Of a stretch of DNA of 64,000 nt, positions 1 to 11,221 are shown piece by piece. A program made the position numbers and the translations under genes. The DNA is from Rhodosorus marinus (Eukaryota; Rhodophyta; Stylonematophyceae; Stylonematales; Stylonemataceae). The stretch covers positions 558,001-622,000 of the forward strand of contig JAMWBK010000009.1 of NCBI GenBank assembly GCA_029953675.1. The letters are read 5' to 3'. Under the pieces are notes generated by a model, which was given only the letters and a program-made list of their open reading frames with translations, searched no databases and was not told the origin of the DNA. Numbering within the stretch: position 1 is the first letter of the stretch; every line of letters begins with the position of its first letter.

Positions 1-37
1 TTTGAGACTTAAGTTCCTAATGGAGGTGGGCCTACAC

Positions 38-298
38 CTACAGAACCCGGCGGGCAAGTGAGAGAAGCCCGAGCGATGCTGAATCAACTATTGTGGAACG
101 GGAATGCACTCGTGTCCACACAACCTCGGCGAAGCGGACTACCCGGTAGTCCCCATGGTAGAACGTAGCCACCCTAGCCACTAAGGCTTCACCAATAATG
201 CATTGATAGTCTTCTTCACTTTTTAGGGGCTCCTTTAGGGAGTCCTTTAGTAAAGCGTCCACGGGTACGTCAATCTGGGACTTAAACTCTGAAAACAA
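38..298 (-). mobile_element. Possible copia reverse transcriptase/RNase H relic
   Basis: A minus-strand open frame of 86 codons without an ATG contains EEDYQCIIGEALVARVAT. This weakly resembles the stretch before the RNase H domain of Ty1/copia polyproteins, which usually reads like YR..IGsLlYla.aTRPDI. The TRPDI part is not conserved, so decay would have to be assumed. It has no LTR nearby and could equally be chance similarity. Confidence 0.25.
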
Positions 299-354
299 AC
301 GACCCAGAGATATTGATTCTCATCGATCAATGTTGATTTAGAGATCTTCTAACC

Positions 355-577
355 CTCACGCGAACAAAAGGAAATGACCTAGAGCAGGATATACCTGTAA
401 CCTCCCTAAGGTGTCTCCAGTGCCAAAGGTCGCCGGGATGAACCGCGCACTGAGTCTATGCCAAAGGCAGTCCAAACCAGACGCAGGGATATTACCGGCG
501 ATCTTTGTCAGTGGAGACACTTTAGAGAGGTTACAGGTACATCGCACTCGAGGTCATTCCGCTTGTTCGGGTGTGAG
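355..577. repeat. Foldback repeat (MITE-like)
   Basis: Two imperfect inverted arms, 355-434 and 497-577, are about 80 nt each and flank a 62-nt centre. Matching stretches include TACCTGTAACCT and GTGTCTCCA in one arm and their reverse complements in the other. The left arm plus centre (376-490) recurs at 61194-61300. A dispersed copy and long terminal inverted arms suggest a non-autonomous foldback or MITE-type element. No clear target-site duplication is visible. Confidence 0.6.
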
Positions 578-721
578 ATAGAACAGGTGAAAATCAACAG
601 TATGTCTTTCTCGATTGTCTTGTTTTTTCCGTCATAAACCAGGTGCTTTACTTAAGATTCTCACTTGGGACAAGCGCTTGGTGATCGATCTTATCTTCCT
701 GCATGTTCGTTCCTTAAAATT

Positions 722-1375
722 TTATTTGTGCTTCTTTGCGCCTCCGGGTTTCGGTTCATTGGCTCTTACATCTTCGTAGAGGTACTTCTCCAGCGCTGTT
801 GTATCGGTGACAGAGCACATGCACCCGTTTACATTGTCTGCAAAGAACTCAATTAGCATTCGAACCTTGTGATTCTTGTTTTTCTCCGTGTGATTTTCCA
901 CGCGTGAAAACACATTAGGGAGCGTGCACGCCAAGCTCGCGGATATGAAAGGCCATCGCCGGATCTTGTAGTTCGCCGCATATGCTTTTCCAGAGAATAG
1001 CGGATACTTCTTGTAGCCAGCAGCGGAGAGCCTGGTCTCTGCTTCGGATCTCTCTTCCTCAGGAAAATCATCCAGTATCACACCTGAAAAAAAACGGCCG
1101 TGCTCGGGGCCGCTGTTGATCTTTTTGAGGTCGTCAGGATTGTCATACAGCATCGCGAGCTTTCTGACATTTCCAGAAGGAGCAGCTTTGAACGCCCCTA
1201 CAATTCCCCCCAAAACCCCTCCATATCCGATTGTAAGTTTCATCATTGCTGTTTTCCCACCGAGCGGCATGTCCATCTCCTTGACCTCTGGCCTCTGGAA
1301 TCCACCAAGCAATTCATACACGGCCACTCCACCAATAGCGACCGCACTCACACCGATTCCAATCTGTGTCAACAT
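722..1375 (-). CDS. TEX264-like membrane protein with GyrI-like domain (copy A)
   Basis: This is a single exon of 217 codons with a true ATG at 1375 and TAA at 722. Residues about 3-25 are a hydrophobic membrane anchor (IGIGVSAVAIGGVAVYELL). A GyrI-like/SOUL-type domain follows, with KLTIGYGG, VRKLAMLYDNPDDL and GVILDD. These match the layout of TEX264, an ER protein with one N-terminal membrane segment and a cytosolic GyrI-like domain that acts as an ER-phagy receptor in animals. The C-terminal tail has KYLYEDV, which contains a short aromatic-x-x-aliphatic motif of the kind that binds Atg8; this is inference only. A second, diverged member lies at 14653-15297. The family call rests on pattern recognition; ER function here is not shown. 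Confidence 0.7.
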   Translation of the reverse strand: MLTQIGIGVSAVAIGGVAVYELLGGFQRPEVKEMDMPLGGKTAMMKLTIGYGGVLGGIVGAFKAAPSGNVRKLAMLYDNPDDLKKINSGPEHGRFFSGVILDDFPEEERSEAETRLSAAGYKKYPLFSGKAYAANYKIRRWPFISASLACTLPNVFSRVENHTEKNKNHKVRMLIEFFADNVNGCMCSVTDTTALEKYLYEDVRANEPKPGGAKKHK

Positions 1376-2131
1376 CTTAGCTTCACTCTTCAGTCAAGTC
1401 GAGCAAATTTTCCTTCGAAATTTGATTATGTCCCCTTTGTTTCCAACACTCCATACTCCTCACGGCCTCACCAAGCTTCACCCGCGCCGAGGACTTTTAC
1501 TTATACCTTTCGGCCTAGCGACAAACACCATTAGAATCTCCTGATTTCCTCTCTAAACCTCAGCTCCTACAAAGACGGCCCGGGGGGGGGGCCCCCCGGG
1601 CAAACTTCCACGACTGCCCCTCGGGTCATGCCCCAGCTACTGCCAATCGGCCGATCACCTCGAAAGCATGACACAGACACACTCCTCAAACCACCACCCT
1701 AAAAATCCGCCAAACAACAAACATCAAGGGAAAAATACCCCTGCTTACAAGAGACTAACTTCACCAAACATACATCCTTCATCCATGCTCATATACATCC
1801 AACCCTCCCTCTCCATCCGCCTCCAAAGCCCTTATCGCTAAGCTACCTGTACCATAGCATGGCCCGTCCGAGTGCTTAGTGGAGATGCAACCTCATTGGC
1901 GTACAGAATGTCCCGGATCCAAATATTATTATATTCATAAAATAATAACCAATGAAAAAGTAGAATACTTGCATTGCCGGAAGGGGTAGGAAATCTGGTT
2001 TTGTTTTTCAGAAATTAATTGGGATTTATTGAGATAAAATCTGGAGGTTGAGGAATGTTTTTTGGATTCGATCTCGAGTTGACGGTTGGAGTGGATGGAG
2101 CTGGAAGTCGGTGGCTCTTGGAAGAAGGTTA
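1376..2131. other. Intergenic, no gene seen
   Basis: Upstream side of the TEX264-like gene. It contains a GC palindrome at 1578-1601 (arms GCCCGGGGGG and CCCCCCGGGC with four G between) and an AT-rich patch near 1920-1960. Open frames here have no recognisable content. Confidence 0.5.
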
Positions 2132-2743
2132 TTAAGGGGGCGAGGTGGGGGGTGTAGGAAGTTGTCTTAGCAGGAGAGATATGACAGAGGGAATTTTTGA
2201 ATTTTTTGAATATGGGAACTCGACTGAACGAATAGGTCTCACCTGGCTGAAGGAAATCTGAGGCGATGGGTTTGGTGTATGTTTTGCCACGGCGCGGGCG
2301 GGACTGGCTGCCCGTTACCCGGCTTCTCTGAAGCGAGGGGTACGGTGTTAATAGTTGATACTTTAGAGCTGTAGTGAATGGAACTCACCAATCTGGGCTG
2401 GGGTAAGCAAAGATCCAAGTGGGACGGGAGACAGGTAACGTCCTCGCGCTTCATCATTTCCTCCCCTTCGGATGAGCGTGATGGAAATTCTGTGTACAGC
2501 GATGATCGAAAGAATGGTGGTGGCACCTGTGAACACGATTTCGAGCTCCGTGGGGTGTACTTTACCAGCAACGCTTGCTTGGAAATATTTGGCGGGAGAG
2601 TAGCAATGAGAACTCTGTGCTCCGTTCAGTATGCAAGGCCTCGCTGATTTTGATTTAAGCACAGCGTGGTTCTGATGCAAACGCACCGCTGGCAGTAGGG
2701 GCGGTTGAGTGAATAGGGGAAAATTTGCGGACTTCGATTCCAT
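2132..2743 (-). CDS. Tentative small membrane protein, three exons
   Basis: This is not a recognised family. Three exons join in phase on the minus strand: 2743-2389, 2327-2243 and 2165-2132, with GT-AG introns of 61 and 77 bp, the usual size in this window. The ATG at 2743 opens a 157-residue product whose only clear feature is a hydrophobic stretch, IVFTGATTILSIIAVHRISI, followed by basic residues (LIRR). The N-terminal ~50 residues are Ser/Arg/Lys-containing and low in acids, as in organelle targeting peptides. The donor at 2242 (CAG/GTGAGA) is strong. It could be a small subunit of an organelle membrane complex, but nothing identifies which; the whole model may be chance. Confidence 0.35.
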
Positions 2744-4380
2744 CCGATCGAATGACTCCAGTTTTCCGATGGAGTTCGTTGAAGCGCGGTTAATTTGGTT
2801 TTGCCATTTGGCGAGGACGCTGATACCGTCCGATTCGCAGCCTTGGAAGGGTTCTCTTGATAAAACGGGTTGAATTGGTGGCTTTTTTGAACTGGCTTAT
2901 TTTTTTTTTCTGTTACGAGGCTTGTATGGCCCATGGGTAGTGTAACGAAAACGATCATTTCTTAGTATTCCGGGCGGGTTGGACTTGGACGACAGATTCC
3001 GCTTGACTAGTTGCAAGCCGCTGGGAAGCATTTGAAGACCAGATTGCTCCAGACAATCGTGATCCTCAGCCGAGTTCAGAGGACCACAGAAGTCCGCAGG
3101 TTACTCTACGGACTGTCGCCCACCGCGCCTACAAGACCGATTACAGCATTACTCGACGAATATGTTTGATAGGTGCGGGATTGTTCGCGGTTAGAGACGA
3201 CGGTTTCCGGTGTGCTCACGTGAGGGGCTCGCTGACACGAACTGGTCTGATTCTGAGTGTATTCATGCACTGACATGTGTAACCAGATGGTAACAGCTAC
3301 TGACTCTCTCTTCGATGGAACGTCCATATGACACGATCCGTCGGGGGGTTTGATTCTCCAGCTTTGAAGCTCGGGCAACAAAGAAAGAGCTCCATCCAGA
3401 CTTGCAAACCTCATGCTCGAAAAGAAAGGGCGAGACAAGCAAAATGTGATGACAACGGCGAATTTTTCTTGTAATAACCGATCCCGGCCTGTTCCTACGG
3501 CTTGAGGCTCCAACCTGACAACAGCAGCCTGTACAACAGTCCTCTGAACTATCAATTTCATTCACACAGCGAGGAGACCTGCCTCAATCCTTCAGCAACG
3601 AATGATCCTAAAAATTCCTTTTTCTAAGAGAAAAAAGTTATTAGCCATGAAATAATTCACTCATAATTTAAACAAGACTTGTAAATTAAGAAATAAACTC
3701 ATAATATAGATTCCAAATATCTCAGATTTAATCCCATCCCTCCGGTACTCAGCACTTAGAAATTTTTTTTGACCTCTGGTTGCACCTGTCCGCAAGCATT
3801 TCGCGTTGCTCCTTTTTCAACTAAATTACTTGTTCTCTGACACCATGAAACTCTTCACATTTCAAGCTGTCAGTAAACAATCGACGCTGTTCATTCTACC
3901 CCTGGTGAGTATTGGCGTACCAATTATTCAATCTACTAAACGGTATGGCACCCATTGTGGTGATAACAAAAAACGCCGAAATGGCGGGCCATCAAGCCTA
4001 AAGTGCTTGCTGAGACTAGGGTAGATAGTTGTTGTCTTCAACCCACACTAGGGAGCGTGGTACAGCTTGTCGAACCAAGCGCGGCCACAAGGACGCGTAC
4101 CTGGAGGCCATCGCGAACATGACCACAGTGCAATCGGATGTGTCACACCGCTTTGTCCTGCTAGTCGTTGAGGTTTTCGGATTCGTTGAGAGTTGAGGCC
4201 CTGGCTGGCTTCAAGACTGTTCCCACGATTGCGATGACAATCACTTGCGTTCTTCCTTTCTTCGCTGGCTTTAATGTACTGGCGTACAACCGTGCCTTAG
4301 TTTTAGACGCCTGTTCTCCCCGTTCGTCGTGGTTTTCCGCCTATCGGGGTTGTTGCCTCTGAATAAACAATTGAAGGTGC
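2744..4380. other. Intergenic, no gene seen
   Basis: Only short frames without family resemblance on either strand. A short AT-rich section lies at about 3600-3730. The right edge may contain decayed continuation of the copia relic that follows. Confidence 0.4.
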
Positions 4381-4940
4381 TGCATGGATTCTTCCACAGT
4401 GTTCTTTCTTATCATCACTGGCGTTGCAAAGGTCTACCAACTAGCATTCTATTCTTGTTTTTTTGGCTATATCTCGAATATAGAGGGCTTGTTCGAGGTA
4501 GCCAGCCCGATTCAGATCCTTCGACATCTCAGCGCCGAGAAATGCACTCGTCTAACCGAGCACCTCTCCTTACATAGTGATTCTAGCTTGCTTTCCTCCT
4601 ATGAGCGACATATCATCAACATAAACGACCAATATGAACTTCAAAGTTGAAAAATGCAAATGTTCACATCAAACGATCTCGAACCCATTTAAATTTCACG
4701 AACCCATCCCTCGAGGTCATCTCGTAGTGCCTCGGACCCAAACATCGTTGCCTTCCTTGACTCGTATTCTGAACCCAGTACTCTGGGGCTTGCTCCCCCG
4801 AGGAGGAAGAACTCCAAACTACACAAAAGAACCAGCCTCCTGAGTAAGGGCCCCTGAACTCCACCAAAGGCCTAAACCGAAGAAGAGATTGAGAGTACGA
4901 CCAACGAGCAAGTTGATGCCCATCGCACTCAGGCAATCAG
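4380..4940 (-). pseudogene. Decayed Ty1/copia reverse transcriptase
   Basis: Reading the minus strand from 4940 downwards, with frameshifts and stops, gives FILVVYVDDMSLI. This is the catalytic YVDD box of copia-type reverse transcriptase, at 4609-4623. After it come a FLGAEMSKD-like stretch and a GYLEQALYIRDI-like stretch, which resemble the copia region following the active site. In-frame stops lie just before and after the box, so no protein is made. No LTRs were found close by, so the limits are approximate. Confidence 0.6.
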
Positions 4941-6136
4941 ATGACCCAACCACTGTCACTGAACCCAAAGACTTACAACAAGCTCAGCAAAAGCAGGGTC
5001 GCCGATGCAAAGGTGAATCCCCATTAATTCCACCGCTCGTAAAGGTTTTTACCAGAAATGTACCACTTATACTATGCACGATACGGTATCGTTTTTACCC
5101 CTAGGATGAGGAGATTCATCCCCTCACCTTAACCCCTGACCTCAGCACGAAGTACAAGCTCCGTCCAGCGTAGAAAAAAGAAAATGTACCGCTCCTGCAG
5201 ATTCTAAAATATTGAATAATCCAAAATTATTAACATATAGAGCGTATTTTTGGTATAAATATGAACCAATTCAAAGAAAAACTCTTAATTTACGTATTTC
5301 ATCCTTGTTCAGTGAACTCAAAACAGCTATGGGATATTTCATCATAAAACGATAATAATGTGCTTGGGGAACTGCTTGCACACTTTCATTCAGTTATTTC
5401 TTGTCTTGAAAACAAGAAATAACTGCGACTACCTTCTAGAATCACCCAATCATTCTGCACAATGCCTCCAGCATGACTCGATGAAAATCATAATAATTAA
5501 GGACTCTACTGCCCTTTTTTTCCGAAAGAGGATTTGAACATTACATATGATTGGATTAACTGCTATAAAATGCCATATAAAATTTACTGTACAGGATTTC
5601 TCTGAACATATTTTGTAAGACAAAGGCCGTCTATTGGGTTTTGGAAAGTAATTCTGACTCGTTTTGCCGGTGAAAGAGGTTTTGCTAAGGAGCTTAAAAT
5701 TTTCGGAATATGGGGTACTCAGATATTGGAAAAATAGAACCTTTTATGCAAGATTTCTCCCGTTCATAAAAGTTTCCATTTTATTGTATTTCTTGTACGG
5801 GAAAATTCTGTGAAAATTTTTCTTTGTTTTTGGTGATTTTTTGTTGGTTTTGGTAATATATGGAACGGGTTCAGGAGGGTGGGAGGAGTTGAGTTAAGCG
5901 GTGCTGGCCATTAGAGCCAGAGCGGGATATAGTGACGACTACTTTAGGGAGCAACCTGATGGGGGTATAGAAAATTTGGACAGAATTGTTTTGCTGGGGT
6001 AGGCTGAGGTGTATATGTACTGTGTTTGGATAGGGTGAGGGGGTGAGGTGTAGAAGAGGGAAGGCTGAAAGGGATTTTCGGGGAGGGGTGTATGTGGGAA
6101 GCTTGAGCGTTGACCTTTGTCAGAGGGAGTGTGGGA
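4941..6136. other. Intergenic and 5' flank of the protease gene
   Basis: No gene is seen. The region is AT-rich to about 5850 and contains a perfect 14-bp hairpin at 5391-5425. From about 6030 the plus strand becomes G-rich, just ahead of the protease start codon. Confidence 0.5.
5391..5425. repeat. Perfect 14-bp hairpin
   Basis: CAGTTATTTCTTGT at 5391-5404 and its exact reverse complement at 5412-5425 are separated by 7 nt. It lies in intergenic AT-rich DNA with no gene attached. Confidence 0.7.
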
Positions 6137-8285
6137 ATGATGGAGACTAGAATATGTATGATAGGAGCTCTGGTAGTTTTGGTTCTTTTGGGCGGTTCGA
6201 ATGGACTACCGTTGAAGCAAAATGTTGAGTTTATTGAGGCTGCGGTGAATGGCGTAAAGACCAGGAGGCTTCATTTCACGGAGGCCACTGAGGAGTCCAC
6301 TGATGCTACCGAATGGTTGTTTCAGAAGGAGCGAAGGGTTTCCTTCCAGGGGAGTACGAGAATTTTTAACGGTGAAGAAGCAAGGGATGGGGAGTTTCCT
6401 TACATTGCCGCGCTTGCCTTGTCTGCATTTGGCACCGTCGTTCCGCAGCCGTTCTGCACGGGAGTGTTGATTGACAATGACATTGTACTAACTGCCGCCC
6501 ACTGCGTGGCCGACCTCGAGGATTCCCCGCTGGAGTTCTCTGCGTGCATTGGAGACGACAACTTGAACGCTGGTAGAACCCGATGTTCACGGGTGACGGA
6601 CGCCATCATCTCGGACAACTACATCCCCAATTTGCTTGTGGACGGCTTTGACCTCGCCGTCCTCAAACTTGCGGAAACTATTGATGTGGATCCCATCGCG
6701 ATCAGCTTTGAAAGGCCTCCGAATGAGCAGCTGACGACAGCTGTTGGATATGGCCGATCGAGTCGGAGTGCACCAAGCACCGACGGAATTCTTCGATTTG
6801 CACAAACTCAGTACGTTGATAACGCGAACTGTAGAGTCCTTCGACAAAGTTTAGCGACCAGAGACGATAATCTTCTCTGCTCGGATGGAAACTTTGCCGG
6901 CGATGGCAGCACTGTCTGTAATGGGGACAGTGGTGGGCCCTTAATTGTTCGAGGAGCCAACCGCTCGGAAGACTACACCATCGGAGTTGCAAGCTTCATC
7001 ACTACAATTTCAGACGGTACGCAAGACCAGAAGCTTTCAAAAAGCGTCCTACGTCCAAGCGCGCTTCTAACTCCGTTCTCTTATCTTCTCCGCAGATTGT
7101 GATGATTCGTTCGAAAACGTTTACATGAGCATCTCTAGCACGGGACACGATGCTATGATCCGAGATGCAGTCAGTCAGTTCGGTGGGCGTATCATAGATG
7201 CAGCTGACAATGACACAACGCAAAGGGACGAGTGTCGTGCGAGTGAGCAAGAGTGCATGGAATTGGGAGATCTGATGTGCGTCGAGGGCACCCTGACGGA
7301 GGATTGCTGTGAGTCTGCTGGTACTGTTCTGGAATGCCTCGTACCGGTTGCCGAGGAGTGCGGTGATCTCCTCATAACCCAGAATGCGCAGGAAATACAG
7401 GATGCGTTGGCTGAGAGCAGCGTCTGTGGTGGATCGGGGGGGTCGGCGGGGTCAGGAGAAGTTCCTGAAGTCAAAGAATGCCCATCTAGTGAGTTGAGAA
7501 AGTGTGAGGATAGATTCGATGATTCTTGCTTCAATGGCCCAACGTTTCGGTGCTGTACAGACGCGAGCGAGGTTCTTGATTGTAAACGGCCGTTCATCGA
7601 GGAGTGCGAACTGGGACAAACTCTTCGTTCATTCGATGAATTTGAAGAGCTGTTCGAGGCAGTTTGCGCTGAGGTCCTGGCAGAAGGGCCTGATTCGTCA
7701 CAACCAGGGAGCGGAGACCCCACAGAGTCCGGTGCATGCTTCCCTGGAGACGCAAGCGTCGTTCTGGAGAGCGGGTTGGAGAAGCAGATATCCGATCTCG
7801 TAGAAGGAGACCGCGTCCTGGCTGCGAATGGAAAATACAGCGATGTAATTGGTTTCACGCACAAGATGGTGCAGGCTCAGTCCGAATTTGTTCACATAGT
7901 CGCTGGCAAGGAGTCGCTGAGACTGACTCCCGAACACTATATACCCGTCGGTGTGAACGGGCTTGTGCTCGTCGCTGCCAAGAGCCTCGAGGTCGGGGAC
8001 CTTGTCACGTTGGGCGATCAGACAACAATCAGAATATCTAGCATTAACCGCACTAAGGCTAACGGTCTGTATAATCCGGAGACCCTGGATGGAACTATTG
8101 TCGTTGATGGAATCCTAGCTTCAACATACACGCAGAACCTGAACCCCCGCATTGCGCGGTTGTTGCTGGCATTCCCAAGATTTGTGTATAGGGTTGGATA
8201 TAAGCATCCTCTCGGGTCTTTGTTCCATTCTACAATGCCCGAGTTCGTTTATCGGTATATGCCGAAAGGGAGTCCTGTCATGTAA
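6137..8285 (+). CDS. Secreted trypsin-like protease fused to a hedgehog-type Hint domain
   Basis: Two exons, 6137-7016 and 7096-8285, with a 79-bp GT-AG intron, give 689 residues. The first in-frame ATG is at 6137 and opens a typical signal peptide ending near GGSNGLP. Residues about 80-300 form an S1 serine protease with an intact triad: His122 in TAAHC, Asp172 in FDLAVL and Ser265 in GDSGGP. Two Cys-rich modules follow (about 335-400 and 415-480), each with a CC pair. A Hint/Hog autoprocessing domain begins at Cys508 (GACFPGDASV) and contains LTPEHY and GTIVVDGILAST, very like animal hedgehog C-terminal domains. About 50 further residues follow. Inference: a secreted zymogen whose Hint part cleaves itself at Cys508. 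Whether sterol is transferred is unknown. Confidence 0.85.
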
Positions 8286-9889
8286 TTAGTCCGACTGCGG
8301 CTTCGGGGGCTGGAAAATATGAAGTACTCGAAGCGATAAATGATAATTGCAAATTAAGCATTGTGAATGCCTCCTATGTTTGATATTTGTACTAACGCGG
8401 CCCGATGCACGCTAACATCCAGCAAATGCTCGAGATCAAAAGTCCAACGGTCTGTTGAGAAAAAAGAACCCACGATGCTTGCATTTGATCTACTTGCCTT
8501 CCGACTGCTTGGCACGTGCTTAGCACGAGGGCGATAGTTTGCCAACCCGAGGAAACCTTGCCCAAAGCAGCTTTTCTTTTCCAGAAAAACGATCAAAGCC
8601 CACAGCGACCATCTTCCCGCCAAGCCCTTGACTTGCTGTGTTTCCTTAATCCGCTGACAAACAAACAATAGCAACGCAGTCCAAAATGGTGGTGCTTCAA
8701 TGCAGCCCGACACTGTCAGTTGGCACCCCAACCAGCGCAGGATCTTACATAAAAACGATTAAAAAAGACCTCGCCTCTTCAACATACGACGTCGAGCTAA
8801 GAAATGTCACTTAACTCTCGAAAGAATCCCGTGGGTCGCGAACGTCGGCACGAGGGAAGGCAACCCTCAGGAGAAATCGAGCTTCCTGCCCCCCACCGAT
8901 ACCATGACAGTTTTCTAAAACGATCGCCCCATTGCCAAACAATGTCGTGCTCGGGTTTCCCCGGGCTTTGGCACGCCCAGCCAAAAGTATATTATATTAA
9001 AATAAAATTACTCATTAAAGAGCTCAATAAAAAACATTAACGTTCCTTATTCATATTTTTAACACAAAAACCAATTCCCAATAATTATATAACGTTAATT
9101 GTTCTAGAATTTCGAAACTTCGACCCCTATATATTACATTTTATTCATATTTTAAGGATATTTGAATAAAATAAACTCTATTCAAAGTATTTCACGTTCA
9201 GCCATTCCATTTTTTGAAATAATTATATCATCATAATATTTTCCGTTATTCAAGTTTTTTGTTCATCGGGTGATAGAGGAGATCGCGTTAGCTTAGTACA
9301 GACTTTCATGGAGAACGGGAAGCGGTGTTGGTGGTTGGGGAGGGTGCTGGGAGCTGCTCGGAACACCCTCCCCAACCACCAACGCCTCCTCTGCGGTTGG
9401 AATGGTTCGCTCACATCCGAGCGGGTACACTAACTAGCAGGTTATACAGAAACTAATCCTCTCACCAAAGTTAAAAAAGAGGAATTTTTACGTTCAGGGA
9501 CCGCAAGCTCTCAGCATTCGCGATGGAGAGCACATCCATCCTAACCTGTCCCGGAGGAGGGAAAATGCCTAAGTGCCTTTCGAAAATCTTCATGATGTTT
9601 TCTCTATATAATTTTTAACACCCGCGAACTTGTCTTATATACTATTCTTCTAGATTTTCAACCGAAATTTCCTTCCCATTTGCAAAAATTGCGTATGATG
9701 TCATTGCGATGAAATCCTCTACAAAATTCCAAAAATAAAGATCATCCGGCTTCCGAGGGTGTTGCCGGGGGGGTGGGCGGGGGGTTTCTACGCCCCTTAA
9801 AAATAAACGGAAATGTGGACAGTGGGTAGGTTGCAACTCGTTCACTTCTTTTGATGGCCAACAAAACATTATCACCATACAATCTTTTC
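8286..9889. other. Intergenic, no gene seen
   Basis: No convincing coding region. AT-rich DNA lies at about 8990-9250. A perfect 20-bp hairpin lies at 9327-9383 and is listed separately. Confidence 0.5.
9327..9383. repeat. Perfect 20-bp GC-rich hairpin
   Basis: The arm at 9327-9346 (GTTGGTGGTTGGGGAGGGTG) is matched exactly by its reverse complement at 9364-9383, with a 17-nt spacer. The strand reading G is purine-rich, like the 5' flanks of many genes here. No adjacent gene explains it. Confidence 0.75.
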
Positions 9890-10099
9890 TGTCGAAAAAT
9901 AGATCTCTGAGCAGAGCTACAACTTGCTTTGCTCTACCCCTATCGAATTACCATTATACTGTTCTTCGACCCGGCCTGGAAAGCCGGCGTCGTTCTGCCT
10001 TTCCTTATCGTCTATCCCTTAAGCAGAATGTAATTAATCCGCCTACTATGCTATATAGAGGAGGGGGGTTGATCCCGCAAAACAACGAAACGGTCGACA
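9890..10099 (-). repeat. copia 3' LTR
   Basis: About 210 bp. It shares CGACCCGGCCTGG and ATCGTCTATCCCTTAAGCAG (plus-strand reading) with the partner at 11222-11423. The ends are TGTCGA...TCGACA. Confidence 0.75.
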
Positions 10100-10139
10100 C
10101 TCCCCTTCCGGAGCTACCCCCACACTATCTATTCCTCGC

Positions 10140-10956
10140 TAAGCCCCAGTTGTGAACGCAATTCTTGAAATGCTTCCTTACCCAAGGGCTTTGTAAAAAT
10201 GTCCGCTAGCATTTCCTCAGTCGATATGTAGGCCGAGTCGCTTATGAGCGGTCGATGCCTGTATGGCACAACTCCTATGCGGACTCTCAGACACTACTAC
10301 CCTCAGATCCAGCTCGTACATCGAATCGTGCACGTACGCGTAGAAACCCGTGGTGCGTCTATTACTAAAAACTAACCTTTGGTAATCCTCATCTAATCTA
10401 TATCCATGTGGCAAAACCTTTCGCATTGAGATTAGATTCATTTCGGAGCGTTTTAAGTAGTAAACCTCCCCAAAAGTTATCTTCTTCCCATCCGGTGCTC
10501 CGTTGTCACCTCCCCCTTCTGCGTCGCGACTGCCGAGTGTCCGTTTGCAAAAGTGAAATGCACAGGCTCCGTCTCCTCTAGCGTCTCGAAGCAATTGACG
10601 TCGTTGACCATGTGCTCCGATCCCCCTGAGTCGATAAGCAGGTTAGTATCTACTGTCGTTTTCTCACTGCAGCGCTGTACTTCGGTCCTGATCCCGCTGC
10701 TCCGCTCCTTACAGTCTCTAATAAGGTGCCCCGGCTGCTTGCAGTTTAGGCAGGTCTTCTCCTTCCTGCACTCTCTGTAATCGTGTTCCGTCGTGTTACT
10801 GGTCCAACATTCCTGTTCCGGAGTCTGTTCTGCATTTCTCCTTCCGGCCGCCGCTGGAACTCCCACCGTTCCTTTGTGATACTTCTGCCAGACCGAGACC
10901 TCTTTGACAGGAGCCTGACATCTCGTCATAATTGATGATGTCCGTAGCCGGATCAC
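10140..10956 (-). pseudogene. copia gag-protease joined to RNase H tail
   Basis: Minus-strand reading shows a CCHC zinc knuckle, CLNCKQPGHLIRDC (Cys-X2-Cys-X4-His-X4-Cys). It is followed by an aspartic protease motif LLIDSGGSEHMV and a downstream NLISMRKVLPHGYRL stretch, all typical of copia Gag-Pol order. At about 10220 the sequence changes frame and goes straight to LADIFTKPLGKEAF...LRSQLGL, the conserved end of copia RNase H, with a stop near 10153. The ~3 kb encoding integrase and reverse transcriptase is absent. Frameshifts near 10950 separate this part from the earlier gag segment. Not functional on its own. Confidence 0.75.
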
Positions 10957-11188
10957 TCCATTTCAAGTCCGTGGTCTTGCTCAGAGTCGTGTAAAGATAG
11001 ACTCCGAGCTCCTCCCCATCGTTGTGCCAGACCTTAGGATCCTTGCCTGCTCGCGATCTTCCAGTGGTACACCCTGTCCCTCCTTGATCGCGGCAAACTG
11101 CTCAGGTCTGGCATCGACGATAGGGAGGAGCTCAGAGTCCACCTTTACACGACTCTGAGCAAGACAACGGACTTGAAATGGAGGGATC
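10951..11188. repeat. Inverted duplication inside the copia element
   Basis: A gag segment at 10951-11021 is repeated in inverted orientation at 11118-11188. The arms are 71 nt with about six mismatches, and weaker similarity continues inwards for roughly another 15 nt. The spacer is about 96 nt or less. This would fold into a long stem in the element RNA. Confidence 0.8.
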
Positions 11189-11221
11189 ACCCCAAATTCG
11201 CCAACCAAAGCGATGAAACCA

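Larger units (their letters stand above)
1..721. other. Gene-poor left edge
   Basis: No convincing gene is seen here. The stretch holds a possible copia relic near its left end and a foldback repeat at 355-577, both listed separately. The rest shows only short open frames without family resemblance. Confidence 0.5.

Noticed and set aside
1100-1544. Long plus-strand frames opposite the TEX264-like gene
   Set aside because: Antisense shadows of a real gene.
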